DNA of 64,000 bases from Rhizorhabdus sp049889055 (GCF_049889055.1 NZ_JBLTWO010000010.1:1-64000); one strand, 5' to 3'. Positions 1 to 9,158 are shown, counted from the first letter of the stretch. The notes: generated by a model from the letters alone, not told the origin. Numbers and translations: made by a program.

Positions 1-343
1 CTCCACTTAATTTCCTTGGCTTTGGCCCGGCTTGCCTGGCTTCGGATCTCGCCCCAGCGTATAACGGGGGGCACGATACTAAACTCGATGCAAACCGAAG
101 TAAGTCGGTAGTACGGGGATTTGAACGCAGCGTCACCGTGTTCTCCGTCCGCTGTTCGCGCGCATCAATCCTTCAGGCATATGCGCGGTGAACCTTCGAC
201 AGCGCCCCGCGCAGAGAATCGGGGTGTTCGGGTACAGGGATCGGGTGAACGGCCGCATCAATTAATGCACTGTCACCAGAATATCCAGAACATCTGTCAC
301 CAGAATATCATCAAGCGGCTTGCGGTAGGCGGGTATCGCCAAA
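1..343. other. No supported gene at left edge
   Basis: I see no convincing coding region in this stretch. A short open frame at 121-375 on the plus strand has no ribosome-binding site, no recognisable domain and an unusual composition, and it overlaps the 3' end of the minus-strand gene that follows. The only structure noted is a 15-bp direct repeat, listed separately. Confidence 0.6.
271..309. repeat. 15-bp direct repeat TGTCACCAGAATATC
   Basis: TGTCACCAGAATATC occurs at 271-285 and again at 295-309, a 24-bp period. Closely spaced direct repeats beginning with TG are typical of the ends of some transposons, for example IS21-type elements, but no transposase lies beside it in this window. 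It could be the remnant of an element end extending left of the window, or a protein-binding site. What is seen is only the exact repeat. Confidence 0.5.
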
Positions 344-1210
344 CTAGGGGGCGCTCTTCAGCAATACTCTCATGATGTGCCAACCTGTTGCGACACCGTC
401 CTTGTCGAAGGCGGAAAAGGGCGGGTCATAAGTGGCGTTTTGAACTTCACGACAATAGTCCGTCACCAGCCCGGCGTCGCCGCGCTGTTCGACATAGTTG
501 CAGGTCTTTATTCTGCCGTCCGTGCCGACGGTGAAACGATAGATATTGAGCGCACGCTGTTGATAGCCAGAGCGCGGGGCAAGCAACCGGTCGCGAAGCT
601 CGGGCGTGAAGATGTCCGCATTCTGCATTTCGATCTCGGCAGAGGGACCCGAATAACTACCTCGAATAGCGAGACCAAGCTCAAACGGTATCGCTTCCCG
701 AGTGCCACAGGGCTTCCCGTCGAGTCCGTCCCCAGCAGCAGGAAAGATGATGACAAATTTACACGAGGTCGGATGCCCCGTCTGATCGACAGTCAGCAAC
801 ATCGACGTCCAGATTTCACTGATCACGGCCGCCGCACCTGGGGTCGCCCATCTAACGCGATTTCGATAACTGCCCGCCCTTGCCTTACCTGTGCGATCAC
901 GCGCGGGCGAAAATCTGGCCTTGGCCAGCAAAGCTTTGCATGCGGACTGGTCCAGTAGATCAAATCCGCTGCTTTCGGTGATCTCGCAACTCACGGGCTT
1001 CCCAGTCGCGTCCACCCCCAGTTCAAACGCCGTGGTTCCAGTCATCCCAAAACGCAGCGCGGGGATAGGATAGTCCTCCGGCATGACCCACTCACCCGGC
1101 GAGCCTTCGGGTGTCAGCGGCGTTGCCCTCCCCTTGGCCGGACCGGCTATGGCGATATCGGCGCAGGCCAGCGTCGACCATAGTAGCAAAGCGAATCTTG
1201 CCGTCTTCAT
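344..1210 (-). CDS. Secreted protein with TonB C-terminal-like domains
   Basis: The 288-residue product starts with a signal peptide (MKTARFALLLWSTLACADIAIA). Two segments then resemble TonB C-terminal (energy transducer) folds. The first is around residues 45-110 (FELGVDATGKPVSCEITESS), the second near the C terminus (YRFTVGTDGRIKTCNYVEQ). Such proteins are usually annotated 'energy transducer TonB', but this one has no proline-rich periplasm-spanning linker, so a true energy-coupling role is doubtful. The start at 1210 is preferred over an ATG at 1216 because the GGAG lies about 9 bases upstream. It lies 28 bases downstream of the DUF3857 gene on the same strand and is probably co-transcribed. 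The cysteines present in each half suggest disulfides. Confidence 0.65.
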   Translation of the reverse strand: MKTARFALLLWSTLACADIAIAGPAKGRATPLTPEGSPGEWVMPEDYPIPALRFGMTGTTAFELGVDATGKPVSCEITESSGFDLLDQSACKALLAKARFSPARDRTGKARAGSYRNRVRWATPGAAAVISEIWTSMLLTVDQTGHPTSCKFVIIFPAAGDGLDGKPCGTREAIPFELGLAIRGSYSGPSAEIEMQNADIFTPELRDRLLAPRSGYQQRALNIYRFTVGTDGRIKTCNYVEQRGDAGLVTDYCREVQNATYDPPFSAFDKDGVATGWHIMRVLLKSAP

Positions 1211-1238
1211 CCACATTTTCTCCGCCGGATCGATACGA

Positions 1239-3296
1239 CTATGCCGGTGCCTTGTTGCGCGCCGGAGGCGCAACACAGGGGACATTCTCCGCGGTCCAGT
1301 CGATCTCGTCGGTCGCGGGCACGTCGATGTCGCTCGCGATCGGCTCGCTCTGCGTAAACGGGCTGTAGAATATATACCCCATGCTGTTGTCGAACTTGGC
1401 GATGCGCGCATTATCACGCCGGGCAGTGGCCGCGTCTATTTCCTCCTGCTCGATCCGCGAGCCCCGGATCATGCGTATGGCCCCGTCCCGCAAGCCGAAG
1501 GCCCGATAATAATTTCGCCCGAAGATGTGTGTGTCATAACCCGGCTTGGACGCCCACTGCCTGGAGCGCGTCGTGACAGGAAGACGAACGGTCGTCACAT
1601 AACAATCGAAATCGGGTTTGTTGTAATAGGGGGCCTCCTGATCCTGGTCGGCGGCACGGCCACGCCGCTCAGGCGGGCTGAAACCACCGCCAGGCAACGC
1701 CAGCGATTTGCCTCCATCGCCATCGTCTTCCCAGTCGATCTTCCAGGTGCCGGTGATCGTCAGGATGCTCGCCTGCGCCTGTTCGTCATAACGCCATTTG
1801 ACGTCGTCGATCGTCTGCCAGCTGCCTCCGAGAAGGTTCTGACGAAATAGCTGAACGAGCTGGCCCGAGGGAATGCTCGAGAACGAAACCTGCTGCTGGA
1901 CTCCGCCAATACCGCGGAGGATCGTCGTGTTGACGACCCGAGCATCCTGGTCGAAACCGGCCCGCGCATCGATATTCGTCAGCGTGATCTCTTCCGGGCG
2001 GGTCGGCAGCCGCCACGCGACAGGTTCGAGTGAATTGCCTTCCGCCGTCAATGGCAATATCCATCGATATCGCAGAATCGCTTCCGTGCCGGGTCCGACG
2101 ACGGACGGCATAGTGCCATCCAGCCAGTACCAGACCCCATCGATCCGGACGCGCACCAGCACGTGGTCGTAAAGGCGCGGGCTGGGCAAGCGCTCGTCCA
2201 TGCCGTCATCGACGCCCGCGTTACTGACGAGCACGGGTACCCCCTCGATACCCAGTTCGTGCAGAAGGGCCAGGAGCAGAACGGTCTTGGCCTTGCAATC
2301 GCCATAGCGGCGACGCCAGGTCTCGTCTGCCGTGGCCGGCGTCAGATTTCCGTTGCCCAGCCCGACATAGACATAGCGGACGTCCTGCTGCACCAGCTTG
2401 AGCGCAGCGCTGACCCGCCCGAGCACGCTTTTGTTTGCCCTGGCAATCTTGCTTGCCTCGCTCTTGATCGGAGACTCCGCCGCCAGTTTGGCCGCGTCGG
2501 CAAATAGCGGGAAAAGGCGACGCGATACGGCCGCCCAGTCAGAGAAACTGCTATACTCCAGCGTTCGCTGCCATTGGAAACGCGGCGGCGCATCCTTGGG
2601 TGGGACGAGCGTGCCTGGATTATCCAATTCTATGTCAAGGGCTCGATCGGCAAACCGGGCCGCCGCGCTCATGCCCGAGCCGATTTTTGTGGCGGGTTTA
2701 CGCCCTTCATCCCAGCTCAGGCCGATATGGTATCGCCCCGGGGCTGGGCTCGGCCCCACCAGCAATACGCCCGCATCATTGGTCCCGAGCGTAGGGTCAC
2801 TGACGTGGAGGGTGTAGCTCACCTCCAATTCATCCCCCACCCGCAAGTCCGGTACCCGCAATGTTGCCGTCAGGACGCCATCGATCATGGCAGTCTCGAG
2901 TTGGTCCTCGCGGCGCAATATCTCGAACGATGCCGCCTTCAGGACATCGATGATCTGGTCGCCTCGATAGACGGTAACGCTGTGCACGACAGGCTCGCCC
3001 GCCGCCGGATTCCAGGAGATGGCAATGTTACCGACTTCGAGCGCGTTGGACTGGAGGATTTTCGTACGGTAGCCGACATATTGCTCGGCACCCCTCGGAC
3101 CAAGATGTATCAGCACATCCTGACGTCGAAAGAATAATGCGCCATTCGCGCCTTTCGGAACCGGCAAAGGCTCCGATGCCCGGACCCATCCCGGTACCGG
3201 ACCGATCCTGCTTGCCCCCTGATCCGCGTGAGCCACGCCGAAAAAGAGCAGCGCGGGCACGGCAATGAAAAAGGGGGAGCGCAAGATAGTCACCAT
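1239..3296 (-). CDS. DUF3857 / transglutaminase-like secreted protein
   Basis: This 685-residue product carries a signal peptide (MVTILRSPFFIAVPALLFFGVAHA). An N-terminal DUF3857 domain covers roughly residues 60-240. A transglutaminase-like core follows, recognisable by RYVYVGLGNGNLTPA, the catalytic-cysteine region RRRYGDCKAKT, and DHVLVRVRIDG with the histidine. The C-terminal third is a beta-rich region of unknown role. Proteins of this architecture are common in sphingomonads and Bacteroidetes; they are periplasmic or envelope-associated and their substrates are unknown. The start at 3296 gives a normal signal peptide; a longer frame to 3323 exists. It precedes the TonB_C-like gene on the same strand. 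Confidence 0.8.
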   Translation of the reverse strand: MVTILRSPFFIAVPALLFFGVAHADQGASRIGPVPGWVRASEPLPVPKGANGALFFRRQDVLIHLGPRGAEQYVGYRTKILQSNALEVGNIAISWNPAAGEPVVHSVTVYRGDQIIDVLKAASFEILRREDQLETAMIDGVLTATLRVPDLRVGDELEVSYTLHVSDPTLGTNDAGVLLVGPSPAPGRYHIGLSWDEGRKPATKIGSGMSAAARFADRALDIELDNPGTLVPPKDAPPRFQWQRTLEYSSFSDWAAVSRRLFPLFADAAKLAAESPIKSEASKIARANKSVLGRVSAALKLVQQDVRYVYVGLGNGNLTPATADETWRRRYGDCKAKTVLLLALLHELGIEGVPVLVSNAGVDDGMDERLPSPRLYDHVLVRVRIDGVWYWLDGTMPSVVGPGTEAILRYRWILPLTAEGNSLEPVAWRLPTRPEEITLTNIDARAGFDQDARVVNTTILRGIGGVQQQVSFSSIPSGQLVQLFRQNLLGGSWQTIDDVKWRYDEQAQASILTITGTWKIDWEDDGDGGKSLALPGGGFSPPERRGRAADQDQEAPYYNKPDFDCYVTTVRLPVTTRSRQWASKPGYDTHIFGRNYYRAFGLRDGAIRMIRGSRIEQEEIDAATARRDNARIAKFDNSMGYIFYSPFTQSEPIASDIDVPATDEIDWTAENVPCVAPPARNKAPA

Positions 3297-3496
3297 TGGC
3301 GAGCATGTCGGACAACGCGACAATAATCACCAATCAAACGGATAGAAAGCTCGCATCGGCGATATTCTGGAGTAGTTAATTTCGGATGGATGCGGCGCTC
3401 TATCCAGGCGTTGGGCTGCTTCCGAGCCGGGTTTTGGGCAAATCCAGGCTAGCGATGCCGCGTCGCACGTAAGTGGACGCGATCCGAGCACGGTGC

Positions 3497-3862
3497 TCAC
3501 CCCAGCTTCGCGAGCGTCACGCCTTCATATTTCGCGTCGGTCGGATCGAACAGCGCGTGCGGATCGAAGCTGTCGGCGGTCAGCATCACGCTGTTGAGGC
3601 CGGCGAGCTTGAAGGTGCCGAGCTTGGGCTCTGCGGGGACCTTGCCGTCGCGCAGGGTGACGACGCCATCGATGAAGGGGTCGTCATGCTTGGTGTAGAG
3701 AATGTGCGGCGTGATCACCATGGCGGTCTTGTTGTAGACGGCGGTGATGCAGAGCTTGCGCCGGATCGCCTGGGCGATCAGCTGCGCCTCGGGCGACAGC
3801 TCGGGACCCGATTCCGGGGCAACGACCCGGCTGAGCGACAATGTCTTGCGCGGAGTGTTCAT
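3497..3862 (-). CDS. Small WYL-like hypothetical protein
   Basis: The 121-residue product has no signal peptide. Its middle (AIRRKLCITAVYNKTAMVITPHILYT) and end (FKLAGLNSVMLTADSFDP) follow the pattern of WYL domains, which sense ligands or nucleic acids in bacterial regulators. Here the domain stands alone, without a helix-turn-helix. The family assignment is from pattern recognition only. It lies isolated between the DUF3857 gene and a divergent small secreted protein gene. A role in ligand sensing is an inference. Confidence 0.6.
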   Translation of the reverse strand: MNTPRKTLSLSRVVAPESGPELSPEAQLIAQAIRRKLCITAVYNKTAMVITPHILYTKHDDPFIDGVVTLRDGKVPAEPKLGTFKLAGLNSVMLTADSFDPHALFDPTDAKYEGVTLAKLG

Positions 3863-3951
3863 CGCAGGCGCGCATATCGGGCCGGCGGGCGCAAAGCAAG
3901 CGGGCGCAGCCGTTCAGCCGACGGAAAGCCGCCTTCGGGCATCCTCTGACC

Positions 3952-4230
3952 ATGCCCCCTCGCCTGCTGTCCCTGTCGGTCCTGATCCTGTCCACGCTCG
4001 CGGCGCCGCTCGCCGCGCAGGAGGAGGATGCCGAGCATCGCGCCGACCGGCTGCGCACGATCGAGCTCAACCGGGAGGCACAGGCGAGGGTCGATGCCCG
4101 CGACCGGTCCAACGCGCGCGTCCGCGAGACCAACCGCGCGGCGCAGGAGCGGTACGAGCGGCAGCGCGAGCAATGGCGCCGGCGGGTCGAAGCCTGCGAG
4201 AATGGCGACTATCGCGCCTGCGCGCGCTGA
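3952..4230 (+). CDS. Small secreted charged helical protein
   Basis: The 92-residue product begins with a signal peptide (MPPRLLSLSVLILSTLAAPLAAQ). The rest is highly charged, rich in Arg and Glu and probably one long helix, with a C-terminal cysteine pair (ACENGDYRACAR). The internal ATG at 3952 is chosen because it alone gives a sensible signal peptide. I do not recognise a family. It converges on the ETF-QO gene, with a shared hairpin terminator between them. Confidence 0.6.
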   Translation: MPPRLLSLSVLILSTLAAPLAAQEEDAEHRADRLRTIELNREAQARVDARDRSNARVRETNRAAQERYERQREQWRRRVEACENGDYRACAR

Positions 4231-4263
4231 TCGTGCGCCGGCCCATTCCTGCGCTCTTACGAA

Positions 4264-4288
4264 AAAGGGCCGGAAGACCCGGCCCTTT
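4264..4288. terminator. Bidirectional hairpin terminator
   Basis: AAAGGGCCGG (4264-4273) pairs with CCGGCCCTTT (4279-4288) across a five-base loop. Read on the minus strand the hairpin is followed by a T-run, so it should end the ETF-QO transcript; it may also serve the convergent gene. Confidence 0.8.
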
Positions 4289-4293
4289 GACGA

Positions 4294-5943
4294 TCACATA
4301 TTCGGATAGTTCGGGCCGCCGCCGCCTTCGGGCGTGACCCAGTTGATGTTCTGGGTCGGGTCCTTGATGTCGCAGGTCTTGCAGTGGACACAGTTCTGCG
4401 CGTTGATCTGCAGGCGCGGTGCACCCTCCTCCTTGCCGACGATCTCATAGACGCCCGCCGGGCAGTAACGCTGCGCAGGCTCATCGTAGAGCGGCAGGTT
4501 GATGTCGACGGGGACGCTCGGATCCTTGAGCTGCAGGTGGACCGGCTGGTCCTCCTCATGGTTGGTGTTCGACAGGAACACCGACGAGAGGCGGTCGAAG
4601 CTGATCACGCCATCGGGCTTCGGATAGTCGATCTTCGGCGCGATGTCGGCGCGCCACAGGCCCTCATTGTCCTTGTGGTGCTTGAGGGTGAACGGCAGGC
4701 CGATGCCCAGCGTGCGCATCCACATGTCGGCGCCGGCCATGATCGTGCCCGCGAAGGGGCCGAACTTGGCGATGAACGGCTCGGCGTTGCGGACGGTCTT
4801 GAGCTCCTTGGCGACCCAGCTGTCCTCGAGCGCGGCCGGATAGGCGGCCAGCTCGTCCGACGAGCGCTCGTGCGACAGCGCCTCGAACGCGGCCTCGGCG
4901 GCGAGCATGCCCGACTTCATCGCGGTGTGGCTGCCCTTGATGCGCGGCACGTTGACGAAGCCCGCCGAGCAGCCGATCAGCGCGCCGCCCGGGAAGACCA
5001 GCTTCGGGATCGACTGCCAGCCGCCCTCGTTGATCGCACGCGCACCATAGGAGACGCGGCGGCCACCCTCCAGGATCGCGCGGATCGCCGGATGCTGCTT
5101 CCAGCGCTGGAATTCCTCGAACGGGTAGAGGTGCGGATTCTTGTAGCCGAGCCCGACCACGAAGCCGAGCGCGACCTGGTTGTTCGCCTGATGGTAGAGG
5201 AAGCCGCCCCCGACCTCGTCGGTCAGCGGCCAGCCCTGGGTGTGGATCACGCGGCCCGGCTCATGCTTCTCCGGATCGATGTCCCACAGCTCCTTGATGC
5301 CGATCGCATAGGTCTGCGGCTCGCAGTTCGCCTCGAGGTCGAAATGCCCCTTGAGCATCTTCGACAGATGGCCGCGCACGCCCTCGGCGAAGAAGGTGTA
5401 TTTCGCGTGGAGTTCCATGCCCGGCTGATAGTCGGGCTTGTGCTCGCCGGTGCGGCTGACGCCCATGTCGCCGGTCGCGACGCCCTTTACCGAGCCATCC
5501 TCATTGTAGAGGATCTCGGCGGCGGCGAAGCCGGGGAATATCTCGACGCCGAGATTTTCGGCCTGCCCCGCCAGCCAGCGGCACAGATTGCCGAGCGACA
5601 GCGTGTAGGTGCCCTTGTTGTTCATGAAGGGCGGCAGCGCGATGTGCGGCATCGAATATTGCCGGTTCGCCGTCAGGATCCAGTGATGATTCTCGGTCAC
5701 CGGCACGGTCAGCGGGCTGTCCATGTCCTTCCAGTCGGGCAACAGCTCGTTCAGTGCGATCGGATCGACCACTGCGCCGGACAGGATGTGCGCGCCAACC
5801 TCGGAGCCCTTTTCGAGCACGCAGACCGCGATTTCGCGGCCCGATTCGATCGCCAGCTGTTTGAGGCGGATCGCCGCCGCCAGGCCTGCCGGCCCGGCGC
5901 CTACGATCACGACATCATAAGCCATAGATTCGCGCTGCGACAT
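4294..5943 (-). CDS. Electron transfer flavoprotein-ubiquinone oxidoreductase
   Basis: The 549-residue length is normal for ETF-QO, which passes electrons from ETF (fatty-acid and amino-acid dehydrogenases) to ubiquinone at the inner membrane. The N terminus has the FAD Rossmann motif (VVIVGAGPAGLAAAIRLK). The middle carries the family signature FAEGVRGHLSK. The C terminus has the [4Fe-4S] ferredoxin-like cysteine cluster (CPAGVYE, then CVHCKTCDIKDP). The start at 5943 is the longest; an ATG at 5925 (MAYDVVIVG) is an alternative. It is monocistronic and is closed by the hairpin at 4264-4288. Confidence 0.95.
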   Translation of the reverse strand: MSQRESMAYDVVIVGAGPAGLAAAIRLKQLAIESGREIAVCVLEKGSEVGAHILSGAVVDPIALNELLPDWKDMDSPLTVPVTENHHWILTANRQYSMPHIALPPFMNNKGTYTLSLGNLCRWLAGQAENLGVEIFPGFAAAEILYNEDGSVKGVATGDMGVSRTGEHKPDYQPGMELHAKYTFFAEGVRGHLSKMLKGHFDLEANCEPQTYAIGIKELWDIDPEKHEPGRVIHTQGWPLTDEVGGGFLYHQANNQVALGFVVGLGYKNPHLYPFEEFQRWKQHPAIRAILEGGRRVSYGARAINEGGWQSIPKLVFPGGALIGCSAGFVNVPRIKGSHTAMKSGMLAAEAAFEALSHERSSDELAAYPAALEDSWVAKELKTVRNAEPFIAKFGPFAGTIMAGADMWMRTLGIGLPFTLKHHKDNEGLWRADIAPKIDYPKPDGVISFDRLSSVFLSNTNHEEDQPVHLQLKDPSVPVDINLPLYDEPAQRYCPAGVYEIVGKEEGAPRLQINAQNCVHCKTCDIKDPTQNINWVTPEGGGGPNYPNM

Positions 5944-6052
5944 GTCTGGTCCTCGTCCTGCCTATCCGGTCATCGCATCAAAAAAACGTCATGCCCCAAA
6001 GGCGCTGCCCGCAGATTGACGCCCTCGTCAACCCATTCCTTTAGTCAGACTT

Positions 6053-6820
6053 ATGGTTTTTGGGGGAAATCATGCCTCGGCAGCCGAACTGGCCAGCCTG
6101 ATGGGCTGGTGGCGCGACGCCGGACTCGATGTCCTGGCGGCCGACGAGCCGTGCGACTGGCTTGCCCGGGTCGAGCGCCCGGTCGAGAGAACCCCGAATA
6201 CCCCAATGATGGAGCCGCCCGCCCGCCCTGCGGCGGCACCCGTCGCGCCCGAGCGCTCCGCTCCGCCGGCCTCTTTCCCCGATACGCTGCCCGCCTTCCA
6301 GCAATGGCTGGCGACCAGCGAGAAGATTGCGATGCCGCTGCCCGCGCGCGTCGCGCCGATGGGCGATCCGGCCTCCGGCCTGATGGTGCTGGTCGATCTG
6401 CCCGAGCAGGTCGACCCCGCCAATGGCCGCCTGCTGTCCGGCCCGGTCGGCGAGTTGTTCGACAAGATGCTGGGCGCCGTGGACCGCGACCGCCAGTCGC
6501 TCTATCTGAGCGCCATGGCGCCGGGTTGGCCGACCGGCGGGGTCGTCGACCGCGCGATGGGCGTGCTGTTCAGCGAACTCGCGCGGCACCATGTCGCGCT
6601 GGCCCGCCCCCGCGCGCTGCTGCTGATGGGCGAACAACCTTCGCGCGCCTTCCTTGGCAAGGGCTTCGTCGAGGCGCGCGGCTCGGTCCACGATGTCCAG
6701 ATCCCCGGTGGCGCGATCAAGGCGGTCGCCACCTTCCATCCCCGGACGCTGCTTCAGCACCCGCAGCAGAAGCGCCGCGCCTGGGAAGACCTCCAATTGT
6801 TGATGAAGTTGCTTTCATGA
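6053..6820 (+). CDS. Uracil-DNA glycosylase-superfamily protein, degenerate
   Basis: The 255-residue product has a variable, proline/alanine-rich N-terminal third, then a UDG-like fold. GRLLSGPVGELFDKML corresponds to the region after motif A, LLLMGEQPSRAFLG to the central strand, and FHPRTLLQHPQQKRRAWEDL to the C-terminal HPxxLL motif of family 4/5 enzymes. Unlike classic family-4 enzymes it lacks the iron-sulfur cysteines: the only Cys is in an N-terminal CDW. The GE(A/G)PG catalytic loop is replaced by LVDLPEQ. Glycosylase activity is therefore uncertain. Its stop overlaps the start of the lytic transglycosylase gene (ATGA). Confidence 0.75.
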   Translation: MVFGGNHASAAELASLMGWWRDAGLDVLAADEPCDWLARVERPVERTPNTPMMEPPARPAAAPVAPERSAPPASFPDTLPAFQQWLATSEKIAMPLPARVAPMGDPASGLMVLVDLPEQVDPANGRLLSGPVGELFDKMLGAVDRDRQSLYLSAMAPGWPTGGVVDRAMGVLFSELARHHVALARPRALLLMGEQPSRAFLGKGFVEARGSVHDVQIPGGAIKAVATFHPRTLLQHPQQKRRAWEDLQLLMKLLS

Positions 6821-8586
6821 TGCGATCCCTTCTCCTCGCCGGTTCGATGCTGTTCGCGCCGTCTCTCGCCACGGCACAGACGGTGATACCGACCGCAGCG
6901 GCGGGGCTCGCAGCGGCCGCGCAGCCGCTGGCGATCGCCTCCGGCCTCACCGCCGAGCAGAAGACCGCCTATCGCTCGATCTTCGCCGCGATCCGTGCGG
7001 GCGACTGGACCAGCGCGCAGGCCGGGATCGACGCCCTGCCCAACGGCCCGCTGACCGACGTGGCCCAGGCCGAACTGATCCTGGCCAAGGGGTCACCCAA
7101 GGCGGCCGACGACCGGCTCGCCGCGCTGCTGACCGGTGCGGCCGACCTGCCCGAGGCGCCGGACGTCGCGGCGATTGCGGCCAAGCGCGGCCTATCCGCC
7201 CCAGGCCTTCCCGTGGCGCGTGACCTCGTCCGTTTCGCCGGGCCGTCACGGCGTCAGACCGCGCGCAGCCTGAAGAATGACCGGGCGGCCGCCGCACTTG
7301 CCCAGCAGGCGCTGCCTCTGCTCCGCGACGACCGTCCGAGCGAGGGTGAGGCGCTGGTCCAGGCGAAGCTGCCCGAATTATCGCCCGAGGCGCAGGCCGA
7401 ATGGCTGCAGCGGACCTCCTGGTCCTATTATCTGACCGGCGACGACGCCAATGCGCGCCGCGTCGCCGACCTCGCCCGCGTCGGAACGGGCGACTGGGCG
7501 GTGCAGGCGAGCTGGGTTTCTGGGCTCGCCGCCTGGCGCCAGAGGGACTGCGCCGCCGCCGGCATGGCCTTCGAAGAGGTCGGCAGCCGCGCGCGCGACC
7601 CGGAGATGATGGCCGCCGGCCTGTTCTGGGCCAGCCGCGCCGACATGGCCTGCCAGCACCCCGAGCGGATCGAGCCGCGCCTGCGCACCGCCGCGCGCAT
7701 GGGCGAAACCTTCTACGGTCTGATCGCCAAGGCCGCGCTCGGCATCGACGATGGCCGCGACGGCGGAGTCAAGCTGACCGCTGGCGACTGGGCCGCAATC
7801 GGCACCATCCCCAATGTCCGCCGCGCGACGGCGCTGGCCGAGATCGGCGAAACGACCCTGGCCGAGACGATGCTCCGCCATCAGGCGCGGATCGGGCAGA
7901 GCCGCGACCATGAATCGCTGATCCATCTTGCCGCCCGCCTCAACCTCCCGGCAGCGCAGATCTGGCTGGCGCAGAACGGCCCGTCGGGCGCGCGCCTTTC
8001 TCCGGCCGCGCGCTATCCGATGCCGGCCTGGACCCCGGAATCGGGTTGGCGGGTCGACAAGTCGCTGGTCTTCGCCCATGCGCTGCAGGAATCGCGCTTC
8101 CGCACCGATGCCGTCAGCTCGGCGGGCGCACGCGGCCTGATGCAGCTGATGCCCGGCACCGCGCAGATGGTCGCCCGCCATCTCGGCCGTTCGGTCGACA
8201 CGGGTTCGCTGTTCCAGCCGACCACCAATTTCGAACTGGGCCAGGCCTATCTGCGCGAACTGGCGGACAATGCGGGCGCCACCGGCGGGCTGCTGCCGAA
8301 GGTGATCGCCGCCTATAATGCCGGGCCCAATTCGGTGGCGAACTGGAATGCGCGGGGCCGCAATCTGGCCGACCCGCTGCTGTTCATCGAATCGATCCCC
8401 TTCGTCGAGACGCGCGCTTATGTCGCGATCGTCCTGCGGAATTACTGGATGTATCAGCAGCATTCGGGCGCCAAGCCGGTCAGCATGACCGCCATCGCGC
8501 AGGGTATGTGGCCGCGCTTTCCGGGCCTGCCCGGCCAGCCGGCCGTCCGCCTGACGGCGATCGGCTCGACCGCCGCGGCCGACTGA
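6817..8586 (+). CDS. Soluble lytic murein transglycosylase (SLT family)
   Basis: The 589-residue exported enzyme cleaves the MurNAc-GlcNAc bond of peptidoglycan, forming 1,6-anhydro ends. A signal peptide (MMRSLLLAGSMLFAPSLATA) precedes a long helical superhelix of about 380 residues. The C-terminal SLT domain follows, with the catalytic glutamate in FAHALQESRFR and the motifs GLMQLMPGTA and AYNAGPNSV. The start at 6817 overlaps the stop of the UDG-like gene by four bases (ATGA), which implies translational coupling. An adjacent ATG at 6820 is equally possible. An open frame reaches far upstream to 4384, but that part is antisense to ETF-QO and not coding. Confidence 0.93.
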   Translation: MMRSLLLAGSMLFAPSLATAQTVIPTAAAGLAAAAQPLAIASGLTAEQKTAYRSIFAAIRAGDWTSAQAGIDALPNGPLTDVAQAELILAKGSPKAADDRLAALLTGAADLPEAPDVAAIAAKRGLSAPGLPVARDLVRFAGPSRRQTARSLKNDRAAAALAQQALPLLRDDRPSEGEALVQAKLPELSPEAQAEWLQRTSWSYYLTGDDANARRVADLARVGTGDWAVQASWVSGLAAWRQRDCAAAGMAFEEVGSRARDPEMMAAGLFWASRADMACQHPERIEPRLRTAARMGETFYGLIAKAALGIDDGRDGGVKLTAGDWAAIGTIPNVRRATALAEIGETTLAETMLRHQARIGQSRDHESLIHLAARLNLPAAQIWLAQNGPSGARLSPAARYPMPAWTPESGWRVDKSLVFAHALQESRFRTDAVSSAGARGLMQLMPGTAQMVARHLGRSVDTGSLFQPTTNFELGQAYLRELADNAGATGGLLPKVIAAYNAGPNSVANWNARGRNLADPLLFIESIPFVETRAYVAIVLRNYWMYQQHSGAKPVSMTAIAQGMWPRFPGLPGQPAVRLTAIGSTAAAD

Positions 8587-8597
8587 CGGGGGCCAAG

Positions 8598-9125
8598 ATG
8601 CCGATCAAGGAAGACCTGCCTTTCCACCCGGTGCGCATTGCCATCCTGACCGTGTCGGACAGCCGCGATCTTTCGACCGACAAATCGGGCGATACGCTGG
8701 CGGCGCGGATCGAGGGCGCCGGCCATGTGCTGGCGGACCGTGCGATCGTCCGCGACGACGTCGACCTGATCGTGGCGCGGCTGCACGGCTGGATAGACGA
8801 CCCCGAAGTCGACTGCGTGATCACGACCGGCGGCACCGGGGTGACGGGACGCGACGTCACACCCGAGGCGTTCGCGCGGGTCTGGGACAAGGAAATTCCC
8901 GGCTTCGGTGAGCTGTTCCGCTGGCTCAGCTATGCCAAGATCGGCACCTCGACGATCCAGTCCCGCGCCACCGCCGGGGTCGCGCGCGGCACCTATATCT
9001 TCGCGCTGCCGGGTTCGACCGGCGCGGTGAAGGACGGCTGGGACGATATATTGGTCTATCAGCTCGACAGCCGCCACATGCCCTGCAACTTCGTCGAGCT
9101 GATGCCGCGCCTGACCGAGCGCTGA
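8598..9125 (+). CDS. moaB: Molybdenum cofactor biosynthesis protein MoaB
   Basis: The 175-residue product belongs to the MogA/MoaB family that adenylylates molybdopterin during molybdenum-cofactor synthesis. Signatures are ILTVSDSRDLSTDKSGD at the N terminus, CVITTGGTGVTGRDVTPEA in the middle and FALPGSTGAVKD near the end. The start at 8598 lies 11 bases after the transglycosylase stop and gives the normal MoaB length, so the gene is probably the third in the UDG-like/SLT/moaB transcript. No other molybdopterin gene is in the window. Confidence 0.92.
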   Translation: MPIKEDLPFHPVRIAILTVSDSRDLSTDKSGDTLAARIEGAGHVLADRAIVRDDVDLIVARLHGWIDDPEVDCVITTGGTGVTGRDVTPEAFARVWDKEIPGFGELFRWLSYAKIGTSTIQSRATAGVARGTYIFALPGSTGAVKDGWDDILVYQLDSRHMPCNFVELMPRLTER

Positions 9126-9129
9126 GCGG

Positions 9130-9153
9130 GACCGGCACGCGCCGGCCCCGGTC
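9130..9153. terminator. Possible hairpin between convergent genes
   Basis: CCGGC-ACGC-GCCGG (9132-9145), with outer bases that can add GACCGG/CCGGTC pairing, sits between convergent moaB and the hemerythrin gene. There is no clear T-run, so this is a weak call. Confidence 0.35.
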
Positions 9154-9158
9154 ATGCG

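Noticed and set aside
105..130. T-arm-like sequence of a tRNA (GTTCAAATCCCC on the minus strand)
   Set aside because: The bases around it do not form a five-pair T-stem, and no anticodon or D arm is found next to it.
121..375. Plus-strand 84-codon ORF near the left edge
   Set aside because: It has no ribosome-binding site and no recognisable domain. It overlaps the end of the TonB_C-like gene and contains the direct repeat.
4384..6816. Long plus-strand open frame upstream of the lytic transglycosylase
   Set aside because: It runs antisense to the clear ETF-QO gene and through the UDG-like gene in another frame. High GC produces such shadows.
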